DNA of 5,173 bases from Methylotenera_A sp031369365. Its GTDB lineage: Bacteria; Pseudomonadota; Gammaproteobacteria; Burkholderiales; Methylophilaceae. Below, in pieces: positions 1-5,173 of the stretch (positions within the stretch are counted from its first letter, which is position 1; each line of letters opens with the position of its first letter). Both the position numbers and the translations under genes were made by a program. The notes under the pieces are model-generated. The model was not told the DNA's origin, searched no databases, and worked only from the letters and a program-made list of their open reading frames with translations. The stretch lies in contig JANMOP010000020.1 in assembly GCA_031369365.1 (NCBI GenBank), positions 1-5,173 on the forward strand, in the 5' to 3' direction.

Positions 1-879
1 AAAATGCTTGGAAACCCGCGCCAATTCGGCCTCAGTAATGGTGTTTGGGCTATCTTTTAAGTGCGCCCATTCAGCTTCAACTTGATTGCGGAACTCGTCA
101 ACACCCAATGCTTTTACCAAAATTTTGATGCGCGCTTTGTAGATATTATCGCGGCGGCCGTGCAGGTTATATACGCGCACAATCGCTTCACAGTAAGTCA
201 GCGCGTGTTGCCATTCCAAATGCTCGCGAATCACCAAGCCCAATATCGGCGTGCGTCCCATGCCACCACCCACCCACACTTTAATGGCAACTTTGTTAGC
301 ACTATCAAGATAAAATTCCATGCCAATATCGTGACCTTGAATGACGGCGCGATCTTCTTTAGTGCCAGAAACCGCAATTTTAAACTTGCGTGGTAACAGC
401 GCGAATTCTGGGTGAAAAGTGCTCCACTGGCGTAAAACTTCAGCCATGGCGCGTGGGTCAATCACTTCGTCAGGCGCAACGCCTGCAAATTGGTCTGTGG
501 TAATGTTGCGGATGCAATTACCCGAGGTTTGAATTGCGTGCATTTCCACCGTCGCCAGCTCGGCCAGTATATCTGGCGTGCTTTCTAGCGTTGGCCAGTT
601 AAGTTGCAAGTTTTGGCGTGTGGAAAAATGACCGTAGGCTTTGTCGTATTTGCTGGCGATGTCGCCGAGTTTGTGCAATTGGCGGCTAGACAGCATGCCG
701 TAAGGCACGGCGATACGCAACATCGGCGCATAGCGTTGAATATAAAGACCATTTTGCAAGCGCAATGGTCTAAACTCTTCTTCGGTCAGCTCTCCAGCCA
801 AGTAGCGCCGCGTTTGATCGCGATATTGCGCGACGCGCTCATCGACTATTTGCTGATCTATTTCATCATATTTGTACAT
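1..879 (-). CDS. cysI: Sulfite reductase hemoprotein (nitrite/sulfite reductase family), N-terminal 293 residues, C-terminus off the left edge
   Basis: The product belongs to the siroheme/[4Fe-4S] nitrite and sulfite reductase family and should catalyse six-electron reduction of sulfite to sulfide in the cytoplasm, the last step before cysteine synthesis. The reading frame is open from an ATG at 879 to base 1. It holds the first ferredoxin-like half-domain (about residues 40-105, including GLYIQRYAPMLRVAVPYG) and the start of the siroheme/4Fe-4S domain. Visible active-site-type basic residues are R88 in STRQNLQL, R124 in SGNCIRN, and K165/K167 in LPRKFKIAVSG, which match the anion- and siroheme-contacting Arg/Lys residues of E. 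coli CysI. A further conserved GRRDNIYKARIK block lies at 241-252. The four cluster cysteines would lie in the missing half. The start is supported by an AGGT site 7 bases upstream. The gene follows the TSUP transporter by 9 bases, so it is probably in the same operon, with divergent cysB as likely activator. Assimilatory nitrite reductase is the alternative, but the cysB and transporter context favours sulfite. Confidence 0.9.
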   Translation of the reverse strand, partial: MYKYDEIDQQIVDERVAQYRDQTRRYLAGELTEEEFRPLRLQNGLYIQRYAPMLRIAVPYGMLSSRQLHKLGDIASKYDKAYGHFSTRQNLQLNWPTLESTPDILAELATVEMHAIQTSGNCIRNITTDQFAGVAPDEVIDPRAMAEVLRQWSTFHPEFALLPRKFKIAVSGTKEDRAVIQGHDIGMEFYLDSANKVAIKVWVGGGMGRTPILGLVIREHLEWQHALTYCEAIVRVYNLHGRRDNIYKARIKILVKALGVDEFRNQVEAEWAHLKDSPNTITEAELARVSKHF

Positions 880-886
880 AACAATT

Positions 887-891
887 ACCTA
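887..891 (-). promoter_or_regulatory. Ribosome-binding site of cysI overlapping the stop codon of the upstream transporter
   Basis: Read on the minus strand, the bases are TAGGT. The first three are the TAG stop of the transporter gene, and AGGT is a Shine-Dalgarno core 7 bases before the cysI ATG. This arrangement suggests translational coupling, in which ribosomes finishing the transporter reinitiate on cysI. The overlap is seen directly; coupling is inferred. Confidence 0.6.
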
Positions 892-1761
892 AATTTTTTC
901 TTGAACTTTACGGCTAGGTTTTTTAAAGCCTAGCTGTTTTAAAGCGATTATAAACAACAAAATACACATCCCAATCAATTGATTAAATTCGGGAAATGCT
1001 AATTTTTGACCTATGTATACCAAAATAAGTGCCAGCACCGTGCGTATCCAATGTTCTGCTACTTTTGAGCTTAAATGACTGCCAATCCAAATGCCTGGAA
1101 TCGAGCCAATGAGCAGTGTGCCGAGCAATTGATAATCGACAGTACCAAGCGTAACATGACCCAATCCTGCCACCAAAGTTAGCGGTACTGCATGTGCAAC
1201 ATCAGTGCCTACAATTTTGGTGATATTAACTTTAGGGTAAAGAATAAGCAGGGCGGTGACGCCCAAAGCGCCTGCACCAACCGAGGTTAACGTGACCATG
1301 TAGCCTAAAACTAAACCCAAAATAACAGTTAAAGCAGGCGTGTATGCTGGGTTAATCCAATGGCCTTTTTTGGCGGATTGCGCTAGCTGATTTCTAAATA
1401 GCACTGATAGCGAAGTAAGTAATAATGCAATGCCCAGCCAAAATTTTATGTTAGCAACCGTGCTGTCAGAAGCCACATCAGAATACCTTAAGTATATTGT
1501 AGTGACAATAGCGGCGGGTATGCTGCCATAGCATAGCAAACGTACAATTCTCCAATCTATATTGCCAAGCTTGCCATGTGCAAAAATGCCCACAGACTTA
1601 GTAATAGAGGCGTAAAGTAAATCTGTACCTACCGCTACGGCGGCTTTTACATTAAAAAATATCATCAAAATGGGCGTCATTAGTGAGCCGCCGCCCACAC
1701 CTGTCAAGCCTACTAACAAGCCCACCAAAAAACCAGCAATAATGTAAAAAGCAAAATCCAC
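889..1761 (-). CDS. TauE/SafE (TSUP) family membrane transporter, probable sulfur-oxyanion permease
   Basis: This 290-residue inner-membrane protein has the internal duplication typical of the TSUP (TauE/SafE) family. The first repeat has GLTGVGGGSLMTPIL at 18-32 and VGTDL at 44-48. The second has TLTSVGAGALGV at 157-168 and VGTDVAHA at 184-191. About eight hydrophobic segments can be picked out (roughly 5-30, 45-62, 71-93, 105-123, 143-175, 185-230, 238-255, 258-276), ending in a basic cytoplasmic tail. Family members move sulfite, sulfoacetate, sulfate or thiosulfate. The position directly before cysI and opposite cysB points to a sulfur oxyanion here, but import versus export cannot be decided from sequence. 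The start is GTG, because an in-frame TAG lies only two codons upstream at 1765-1767, and there is no clear Shine-Dalgarno sequence. Translation may therefore be weak or from a short leader. Length is usual for the family. Confidence 0.9.
   Translation of the reverse strand: MDFAFYIIAGFLVGLLVGLTGVGGGSLMTPILMIFFNVKAAVAVGTDLLYASITKSVGIFAHGKLGNIDWRIVRLLCYGSIPAAIVTTIYLRYSDVASDSTVANIKFWLGIALLLTSLSVLFRNQLAQSAKKGHWINPAYTPALTVILGLVLGYMVTLTSVGAGALGVTALLILYPKVNITKIVGTDVAHAVPLTLVAGLGHVTLGTVDYQLLGTLLIGSIPGIWIGSHLSSKVAEHWIRTVLALILVYIGQKLAFPEFNQLIGMCILLFIIALKQLGFKKPSRKVQEKI
913..934. other. Short inverted repeat (hairpin) inside the 3' end of the transporter gene
   Basis: GCTAGG (913-918) pairs with CCTAGC (929-934). 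The stem can be extended inward by a G-U and two A-U pairs to leave a 4-base loop. It lies in the codons for the basic C-terminal tail of the transporter, just before the cysI ribosome-binding site. On the minus strand no U-run follows directly, so it is not a normal intrinsic terminator for the operon. On the plus strand it is followed by TGTTTT. It may affect mRNA stability or be a coincidence of coding sequence. Confidence 0.35.
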
Positions 1762-1817
1762 GCGCTAAATCAGTCTTAAATGTAAATAAGTTGCGTAATA
1801 TACCAGCATTTAATATA

Positions 1818-1858
1818 ATTATTTAATACCAATTTATTATTTTGGTATATTATTTAAT
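1818..1858 (+). repeat. 10-bp direct repeat ATTATTTAAT flanking the central dyad
   Basis: The identical decamer ATTATTTAAT occurs at 1818-1827 and 1849-1858, an offset of 31 bp or about three helical turns. It brackets the ATACCAA/TTGGTAT dyad. The same-face spacing would suit a protein contacting several sites on one side of the helix, but in sequence this AT-rich a chance repeat is quite possible. Confidence 0.4.
1826..1848. promoter_or_regulatory. Candidate CysB/LysR-type operator: inverted repeat ATACCAA-N9-TTGGTAT
   Basis: ATACCAA (1826-1832) and TTGGTAT (1842-1848) are perfect 7-bp inverted arms separated by 9 bp. A further half-site-like ATACCA is at 1800-1805, 26 bp upstream of the first arm. 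The dyad covers the expected -35 position of the cysB promoter, so a bound regulator would block cysB while sitting upstream of the divergent operon. That is the usual geometry of LysR autoregulation. Assignment to CysB rests on gene position, not on a known consensus. Confidence 0.45.
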
Positions 1859-1864
1859 TATAAT
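1859..1864 (+). promoter_or_regulatory. Predicted -10 box of the cysB promoter (TATAAT)
   Basis: A perfect sigma-70 TATAAT hexamer lies 26 bases before the cysB start codon. At 17 bp spacing the -35 hexamer would be ATTATT (1836-1841), a poor match to TTGACA, and it lies inside the candidate operator. The predicted transcription start near 1871 leaves a leader of about 20 bases. The surrounding AT-richness makes chance matches common, so confidence is moderate. Confidence 0.5.
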
Positions 1865-1880
1865 GATTAAATACGCATAG

Positions 1881-1885
1881 AGGAG
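1881..1885 (+). promoter_or_regulatory. Shine-Dalgarno sequence of cysB (AGGAG)
   Basis: AGGAG ends 5 bases before the ATG at 1891, the strongest ribosome-binding site in the window. It fixes the cysB start, which also matches the usual MKL.QL.Y N-terminus of the family. Confidence 0.75.
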
Positions 1886-1890
1886 TTGGT

Positions 1891-2823
1891 ATGAAACTTC
1901 ATCAGTTGAAATATATACACGAAGTTACTCGTCAAGGCTTGAGTATTTCTGCCGCCGCCGAGGCGCTTCATACTTCGCAACCTGGCGTTAGCAAGCAGAT
2001 TCAAATGCTTGAAGAAGAACTCAACTTACAGATTTTTCAGCGCAATGGCAAGCGTTTAACTGGCGTAACCGAGCCTGGTCGGCATATCGTTAAACTGGCC
2101 GCCACCGTCATGCTAGAGATACAAAATATTAAGCGTGTTGGTGATGATTTTAGTAAAATTGAAACTGGCACGCTGACCATTGCCACTACGCACACCCAAG
2201 CGCGGTATAAGCTACCTGCGGCGGTTAAACAGTTTATCGAAACCTATCCCCACGTAAAGCTCAATATTCATCAAGGTAACCCCAGTCAAGTAACCCAGCA
2301 AGTGGCTAGCGGGGAGGCAGATATTGGCATTGCTACAGAGGCGATTAGTTTAGATGACAAATTGCTGTGCTTGCCCTGCTACGAGTGGAATCGCTGCCTT
2401 GTAGTGCCAAAGAGCCATCGCTTGATTGACGCCGCACCGCTCACATTGGCTAAAATTGCCAGCTATCCACTGATTACCTATGATTTTGCATTTACGGGCA
2501 GCACACTGGTGTCAAAAATATTTCACGATGCAGGTGTTATGCCTAATGTGGTGCTGACTGCCATCGACGCGGACGTGATCAAAACCTATGTAGGCTTAGG
2601 CCTGGGCGTGGGTTTGATCGCCAATATGGCGTATGATGATGAGCGAGATAAAGACTTAGTTCGCTTAGATTGTAGCCATTTATTTCCACCCAGCACCACC
2701 TATTTAGGCGTGCGTAAAGACGCGTTTTTACGTGGATATATTTACGGTTTTATCGAGTTACTTACGCCAAAATTTAACCGCAAGGCCGTCGATGAGGCGT
2801 TAAAATCGCATCGTGCAATTTAA
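1891..2823 (+). CDS. cysB: CysB, LysR-type regulator of sulfur assimilation
   Basis: This 310-residue LysR-family regulator closely follows enterobacterial CysB (about 324 residues). The N-terminal winged helix-turn-helix spans roughly residues 1-60, with the recognition region SISAAAEALHTSQPGVSKQ (18-36). The effector-binding domain follows, with the family signature TTHTQARY at 99-106. Residues T100, T102, Q103, T149 (IATEA) and T202 (FTGST) fall at the same numbers as the sulfate/effector-pocket residues described for Klebsiella CysB, and the block LPCYEWNR (161-168) is also characteristic. As a tetramer with N-acetylserine or O-acetylserine as inducer, CysB activates genes for sulfate uptake and reduction. 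The divergent transporter-cysI operon is the obvious target. The relative Cbl, or a regulator tuned to other organosulfur sources, cannot be excluded. The stop codon lies in a small tandem repeat, 19 bases before the next gene, with no terminator visible. Confidence 0.93.
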   Translation: MKLHQLKYIHEVTRQGLSISAAAEALHTSQPGVSKQIQMLEEELNLQIFQRNGKRLTGVTEPGRHIVKLAATVMLEIQNIKRVGDDFSKIETGTLTIATTHTQARYKLPAAVKQFIETYPHVKLNIHQGNPSQVTQQVASGEADIGIATEAISLDDKLLCLPCYEWNRCLVVPKSHRLIDAAPLTLAKIASYPLITYDFAFTGSTLVSKIFHDAGVMPNVVLTAIDADVIKTYVGLGLGVGLIANMAYDDERDKDLVRLDCSHLFPPSTTYLGVRKDAFLRGYIYGFIELLTPKFNRKAVDEALKSHRAI

Positions 2824-2840
2824 TCGCGCATTTTAATCGA
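2815..2840 (+). repeat. Imperfect 13-bp tandem repeat spanning the cysB stop codon
   Basis: GCAATTTAATCGC (2815-2827) is followed immediately by GCATTTTAATCGA (2828-2840), with 11 of 13 bases identical. The first copy contains the cysB TAA stop; the second ends just before the possible GTG start of the next gene. It looks like a small local duplication with no evident function. Confidence 0.5.
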
Positions 2841-2842
2841 AA

Positions 2843-3439
2843 GTGCCAAAATTGAAAGCGAACGTTGAAGTGCAATCTAAAATGTTTCTCAGTATGATAT
2901 TAACACTGGCTTTAACAGCCTGTGTCGGTCAAAAAACAATCACTTCAGAGCCAATACCAACTTCAGCAGTAGCCATACAAAATGTGCCTAACGGCATGCC
3001 AGCGATAGACTTAAGCAGTGCGGTTTACGAAGTGGCAGTGAATGAAGGCGTGAGCTATCAAGACGTGGTAGATAGCCTAAAATCGGTGAGTGAAGGCATG
3101 AATTTTGTAAACCCCGCCAACTTTCCTATTGGCGAACACATGAAGCTTCGCGGTGTGGATCCACAAGGCGTAAAAGAAGTGCACAGCTTTTGCAATTTAA
3201 GCATGGGCACAGAAATTATTTTAGACCACCCTGAGTTTTTAGTCTTTGCGCCATGCCGCATTGCTGTGTATGAAAAACCAGATGCTAATAAAAAACTTAA
3301 GCTCTATCTCGGCTTAGATCGCCCAACATTTGATTTAAAAAGCATTAAAAACCCCACAGAACGCGCAAAAAAATCGGCGCAACAGCTAGAAGACGCGCTA
3401 ATTTTGCTGATGAGCAAAGCGCGTAAAGGTGATATTTAA
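2843..3439 (+). CDS. DUF302-domain lipoprotein
   Basis: This is a predicted exported lipoprotein of up to 198 residues. A hydrophobic stretch ends in the lipobox LTAC, with C27 as the lipidated cysteine, and the next residues (VGQ) would favour the outer membrane. A Ser/Thr/Pro-rich linker leads to a domain at about 60-165 that resembles DUF302: a VNEGVSYQDVVDSLKSV helix, a central VHSFCNLSMG, and the typical LVFAPCRIAVYE strand-turn near 132-144. The two cysteines C117 and C138 lie in those conserved segments and could form a disulfide or bind a ligand; this is inference. The DUF302 function is unknown. The listed start is GTG at 2843 without a good ribosome site. ATG at 2882 (residue 14) would give a shorter signal peptide lacking positive charge, so the start is uncertain. 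The gene lies 19 bases after cysB and 11 before the next gene, suggesting co-transcription. Confidence 0.75.
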   Translation: MPKLKANVEVQSKMFLSMILTLALTACVGQKTITSEPIPTSAVAIQNVPNGMPAIDLSSAVYEVAVNEGVSYQDVVDSLKSVSEGMNFVNPANFPIGEHMKLRGVDPQGVKEVHSFCNLSMGTEIILDHPEFLVFAPCRIAVYEKPDANKKLKLYLGLDRPTFDLKSIKNPTERAKKSAQQLEDALILLMSKARKGDI

Positions 3440-3450
3440 GGCATCAATAG

Positions 3451-3909
3451 ATGGCAATTAAATTTAAGCAACATTGGTTTAATCGCTCTTGGCTTGTTCA
3501 GCAGCTAAAAATTAATTTGGTTGCGCTAATCAGTTTAGTGACAGCGATTACGAGTATTTCTTACAATAGTTGGCGCAATCATCAAAATGAAATCAACAAC
3601 AACATGCGTAATGCCGCTTTTGTGGTGTTAAGTGATTTGGGAGAGTTGCAAACCATTGTTAATTATGCCCATTTTGAGGCAGACAATGCGCGCGGAAACC
3701 CCATAGATGGCTGGAAACACGTCATTATGATTCGCGATTTAAGCCGATTATTAAAGCCAGAAGCTAAAAAAATGGGTGAGTCGCTGTATGTCCATTGGCA
3801 AACCAACTGGCAGAATCTCAATCAAGATAAGCAAACTGAAATTTTAATTAGCAATCAAATTACTAGCACGCGAAAAGCAGTATTAAGTACAATAGATAGT
3901 CTCGAATAA
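3451..3909 (+). CDS. Small single-pass membrane protein of unknown function
   Basis: I do not recognise a named family for this 152-residue protein. A basic N-terminus (K4, K6, R12, K20) precedes one hydrophobic helix at about 21-38 (INLVALISLVTAITSISY). The remaining ~110 residues are hydrophilic and probably alpha-helical, rich in Asn, Gln and Trp, and without cysteines. The positive-inside rule puts the N-terminus in the cytoplasm and the helical domain in the periplasm. The N-terminal anchor plus helical periplasmic part is reminiscent of sensor input regions, but no output domain is present. The ATG at 3451 has an AAGG Shine-Dalgarno (3438-3441) overlapping the stop of the DUF302 gene, so the two are likely translated from one message. 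The yjgR-like ATPase gene starts 23 bases downstream. Confidence 0.8.
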   Translation: MAIKFKQHWFNRSWLVQQLKINLVALISLVTAITSISYNSWRNHQNEINNNMRNAAFVVLSDLGELQTIVNYAHFEADNARGNPIDGWKHVIMIRDLSRLLKPEAKKMGESLYVHWQTNWQNLNQDKQTEILISNQITSTRKAVLSTIDSLE

Positions 3910-3932
3910 GTCATTAAAGATTTAGGTAAACC

Positions 3933-5173
3933 ATGAATCCCATCCGCATCGCTAAAGCAGACGTTTTTCAATACATTTTACCTAAAATGGCTAACCGCCA
4001 CGGCTTAATTGCGGGCGCAACTGGTACTGGCAAAACGGTGACATTGCAAACGCTAGCAGAAGGCTTTTCTGCGCTTGGCGTGCCAGTTTTTATGGCCGAT
4101 GTTAAAGGTGATTTATCGGGTATGAGCCAGGCGGGTGGCGGTAACCCAAAGGTAGATGCGCGCGTTGCTTTATTGGGTTTAGCCGATTACAAGCCCCAAG
4201 CTTCGACCGTTACTTTTTGGGATGTGTTCGGTAAAAAAGGTCACCCTGTAAGAACAACAGTGGCCGAAATGGGGCCGCTATTATTAGCGCGTATGCTCAA
4301 TTTAAACGATGTGCAAAGTGGTGTGATTAACTCGATTTTTAAAATTGCTGATGACAAAGGTTGGTTGTTGTTAGATTTAAAAGATTTACGCGCCATGTCA
4401 CAACACGCGGCAGAGCACTCGGCAGAGTACCAAACAGAATACGGCAATATCTCGGCAGCCAGTGTCGGTGCGCTTCAGCGTAGTTTATTGCAATTAGAAA
4501 CAGAAGGCGGTGATTTGCTGTTTGGTGAGCCTGCCATGAACTTAGATGACTTGATGCAAACCGATAGTCAAGGTCGCGGCGTGATTAATATTTTGGCTTC
4601 AGATCAGCTATTTAACTCACCGCGCGTATATGCCACGCTATTGCTGTGGCTGCTTTCAGAGCTGTTTGAAAAATTGCCCGAAGTGGGCGACCTTGAAAAA
4701 CCAAAATTAGTATTTTTCTTTGACGAAGCGCATTTACTATTTACCGATGCGCCCCAAGCGCTGTTGCAAAAAATCGAACAAGTAGTACGCTTAATCCGCT
4801 CCAAAGGTGTAGGCGTGTATTTTGTCAGCCAAAACCCGTTGGATATTCCTGATATTGTGCTTGGTCAGCTGGGTAACCGCGTGCAGCATGCTTTGCGCGC
4901 GTTTACGCCGCGCGATCAGAAAGCCGTGAAATCGGCAGCAGAAACTTTTAGAGTGAATCCAAAAGTAGATGTGGCGACCGCGATAACCGAGCTGGGTGTG
5001 GGCGAGGCTTTAGTCTCTTTTCTAGACGAGAAAGGTATTCCAACGCCTGTTGAGCGTGCGTTTGTATGCCCGCCACAAAGCCGCATTGGTGCTGCAAGTG
5101 ATGCCGAACGCGCTGCCACCATTAACAATTCTAATTTGCGTGGCTTTTATGAGAAACAAGTGGATAGAGAATC
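3933..5173 (+). CDS. yjgR: YjgR/DUF853 family HerA-like P-loop ATPase, C-terminus off the right edge
   Basis: The frame is open for 413 codons to the window edge; E. coli YjgR has about 500 residues, so roughly 85 are missing. The protein aligns by eye with YjgR almost throughout. The Walker A motif is GATGTGKT (28-35) and the Walker B motif KLVFFFDEAH (258-267) with D264 and E265. Other shared blocks are FMADVKGDLSG (53-63), LNLNDVQSG (122-130), YGNISAASVGA (170-180), RSKGVGVYFVSQNP (289-302) and GQLGNRVQHALRAFTP (311-326). It belongs to the FtsK/HerA ATPase superfamily, which forms ring-shaped DNA motors or membrane-associated ATPases; the cellular role of YjgR itself is not established. 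The start is ATG at 3933, with AGG at 3924-3926 as ribosome site. Codon use and context show no sign of transfer. It probably shares a transcript with the two genes before it. Confidence 0.93.
   Translation, partial: MNPIRIAKADVFQYILPKMANRHGLIAGATGTGKTVTLQTLAEGFSALGVPVFMADVKGDLSGMSQAGGGNPKVDARVALLGLADYKPQASTVTFWDVFGKKGHPVRTTVAEMGPLLLARMLNLNDVQSGVINSIFKIADDKGWLLLDLKDLRAMSQHAAEHSAEYQTEYGNISAASVGALQRSLLQLETEGGDLLFGEPAMNLDDLMQTDSQGRGVINILASDQLFNSPRVYATLLLWLLSELFEKLPEVGDLEKPKLVFFFDEAHLLFTDAPQALLQKIEQVVRLIRSKGVGVYFVSQNPLDIPDIVLGQLGNRVQHALRAFTPRDQKAVKSAAETFRVNPKVDVATAITELGVGEALVSFLDEKGIPTPVERAFVCPPQSRIGAASDAERAATINNSNLRGFYEKQVDRE

Larger units (their letters stand above)
1762..1890. promoter_or_regulatory. 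Divergent promoter/operator region between the transporter-cysI operon and cysB
   Basis: This 129-bp non-coding stretch separates two outward-facing genes and is strongly AT-rich, especially at 1808-1875. It must carry the promoters for both directions. On the plus strand a clear TATAAT box is visible. On the minus strand the best -10 candidate is TATATT (1817 down to 1812), with only a poor -35 (ATAATA, 1840 to 1835), as expected for an activator-dependent promoter. LysR-type regulators such as CysB typically bind in such a region, repressing their own gene and activating the divergent one. The repeats inside are listed separately. The exact operator and start sites are inferred. Confidence 0.6.

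Noticed and set aside
61..933. Open frames on the plus strand (61-396, 604-933) and another minus-strand frame (231-461) over the cysI region
   Set aside because: They overlap the strongly supported cysI frame, and their translations show no family resemblance; they are shadow frames.
2824..2842. Possible terminator after cysB
   Set aside because: The 19-base gap contains only half of a small tandem repeat; there is no GC-rich stem followed by a T-run.
3058..3261. Minus-strand open frame inside the DUF302 lipoprotein gene
   Set aside because: No ribosome site or recognisable protein features; it is antisense to a gene with a coherent domain.
4400..4477. Recurring CGGCAGAG/CGGCAG units that look like a short repeat
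   Set aside because: They are irregularly spaced Ala/Glu codons inside the conserved yjgR reading frame, not a structured repeat or CRISPR-like array.
4241..5128. Three short minus-strand open frames inside yjgR
   Set aside because: The plus-strand frame matches YjgR continuously, including Walker A and B motifs, so these are shadows.

Overview
The window looks like ordinary chromosome from a Gram-negative proteobacterium. It is most likely a betaproteobacterium, and I lean towards the methylotroph family Methylophilaceae because of the moderate, AT-leaning base composition combined with a CysB regulator and this type of sulfite reductase; that placement is an inference from protein flavour only. 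No rRNA, tRNA, CRISPR array, insertion sequence or phage gene was seen.

The left part (1-1761, minus strand) is a two-gene unit. An eight-or-so-helix TauE/SafE (TSUP) transporter starts at a GTG codon at 1761 and ends at 889. Nine bases later the hemoprotein sulfite (or nitrite/sulfite) reductase begins at 879 and runs off the left edge of the window. The reductase's ribosome-binding site is formed by the transporter's stop codon region, so the two are almost certainly co-transcribed.

A 129-bp, very AT-rich divergent intergenic region (1762-1890) separates this unit from a rightward cysB gene. It holds a 7-bp inverted repeat (ATACCAA / TTGGTAT), a 10-bp direct repeat spaced by about three helical turns, and a perfect TATAAT box for cysB. 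This is the layout expected of a LysR-type regulator that controls both itself and a divergent target operon. CysB has all the residues known to line the sulfate/effector pocket in enterobacterial CysB.

To the right of cysB, three more genes follow on the plus strand with gaps of 19, 11 and 23 bases and no visible terminator: a DUF302-domain lipoprotein, a small single-pass membrane protein of unknown function, and a YjgR/DUF853 HerA-like P-loop ATPase that runs off the right edge. They may be read from the cysB promoter.

Together the left half and cysB form a reductive sulfur-assimilation locus: transport of a sulfur oxyanion, reduction of sulfite to sulfide, and its regulator. The right half is a set of envelope and ATPase genes whose link to sulfur metabolism is only positional. 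I found no convincing evidence of a wholly new system. The most interesting leads are the transporter's substrate, the DUF302 lipoprotein with its orphan membrane neighbour, and the architecture of the divergent operator.
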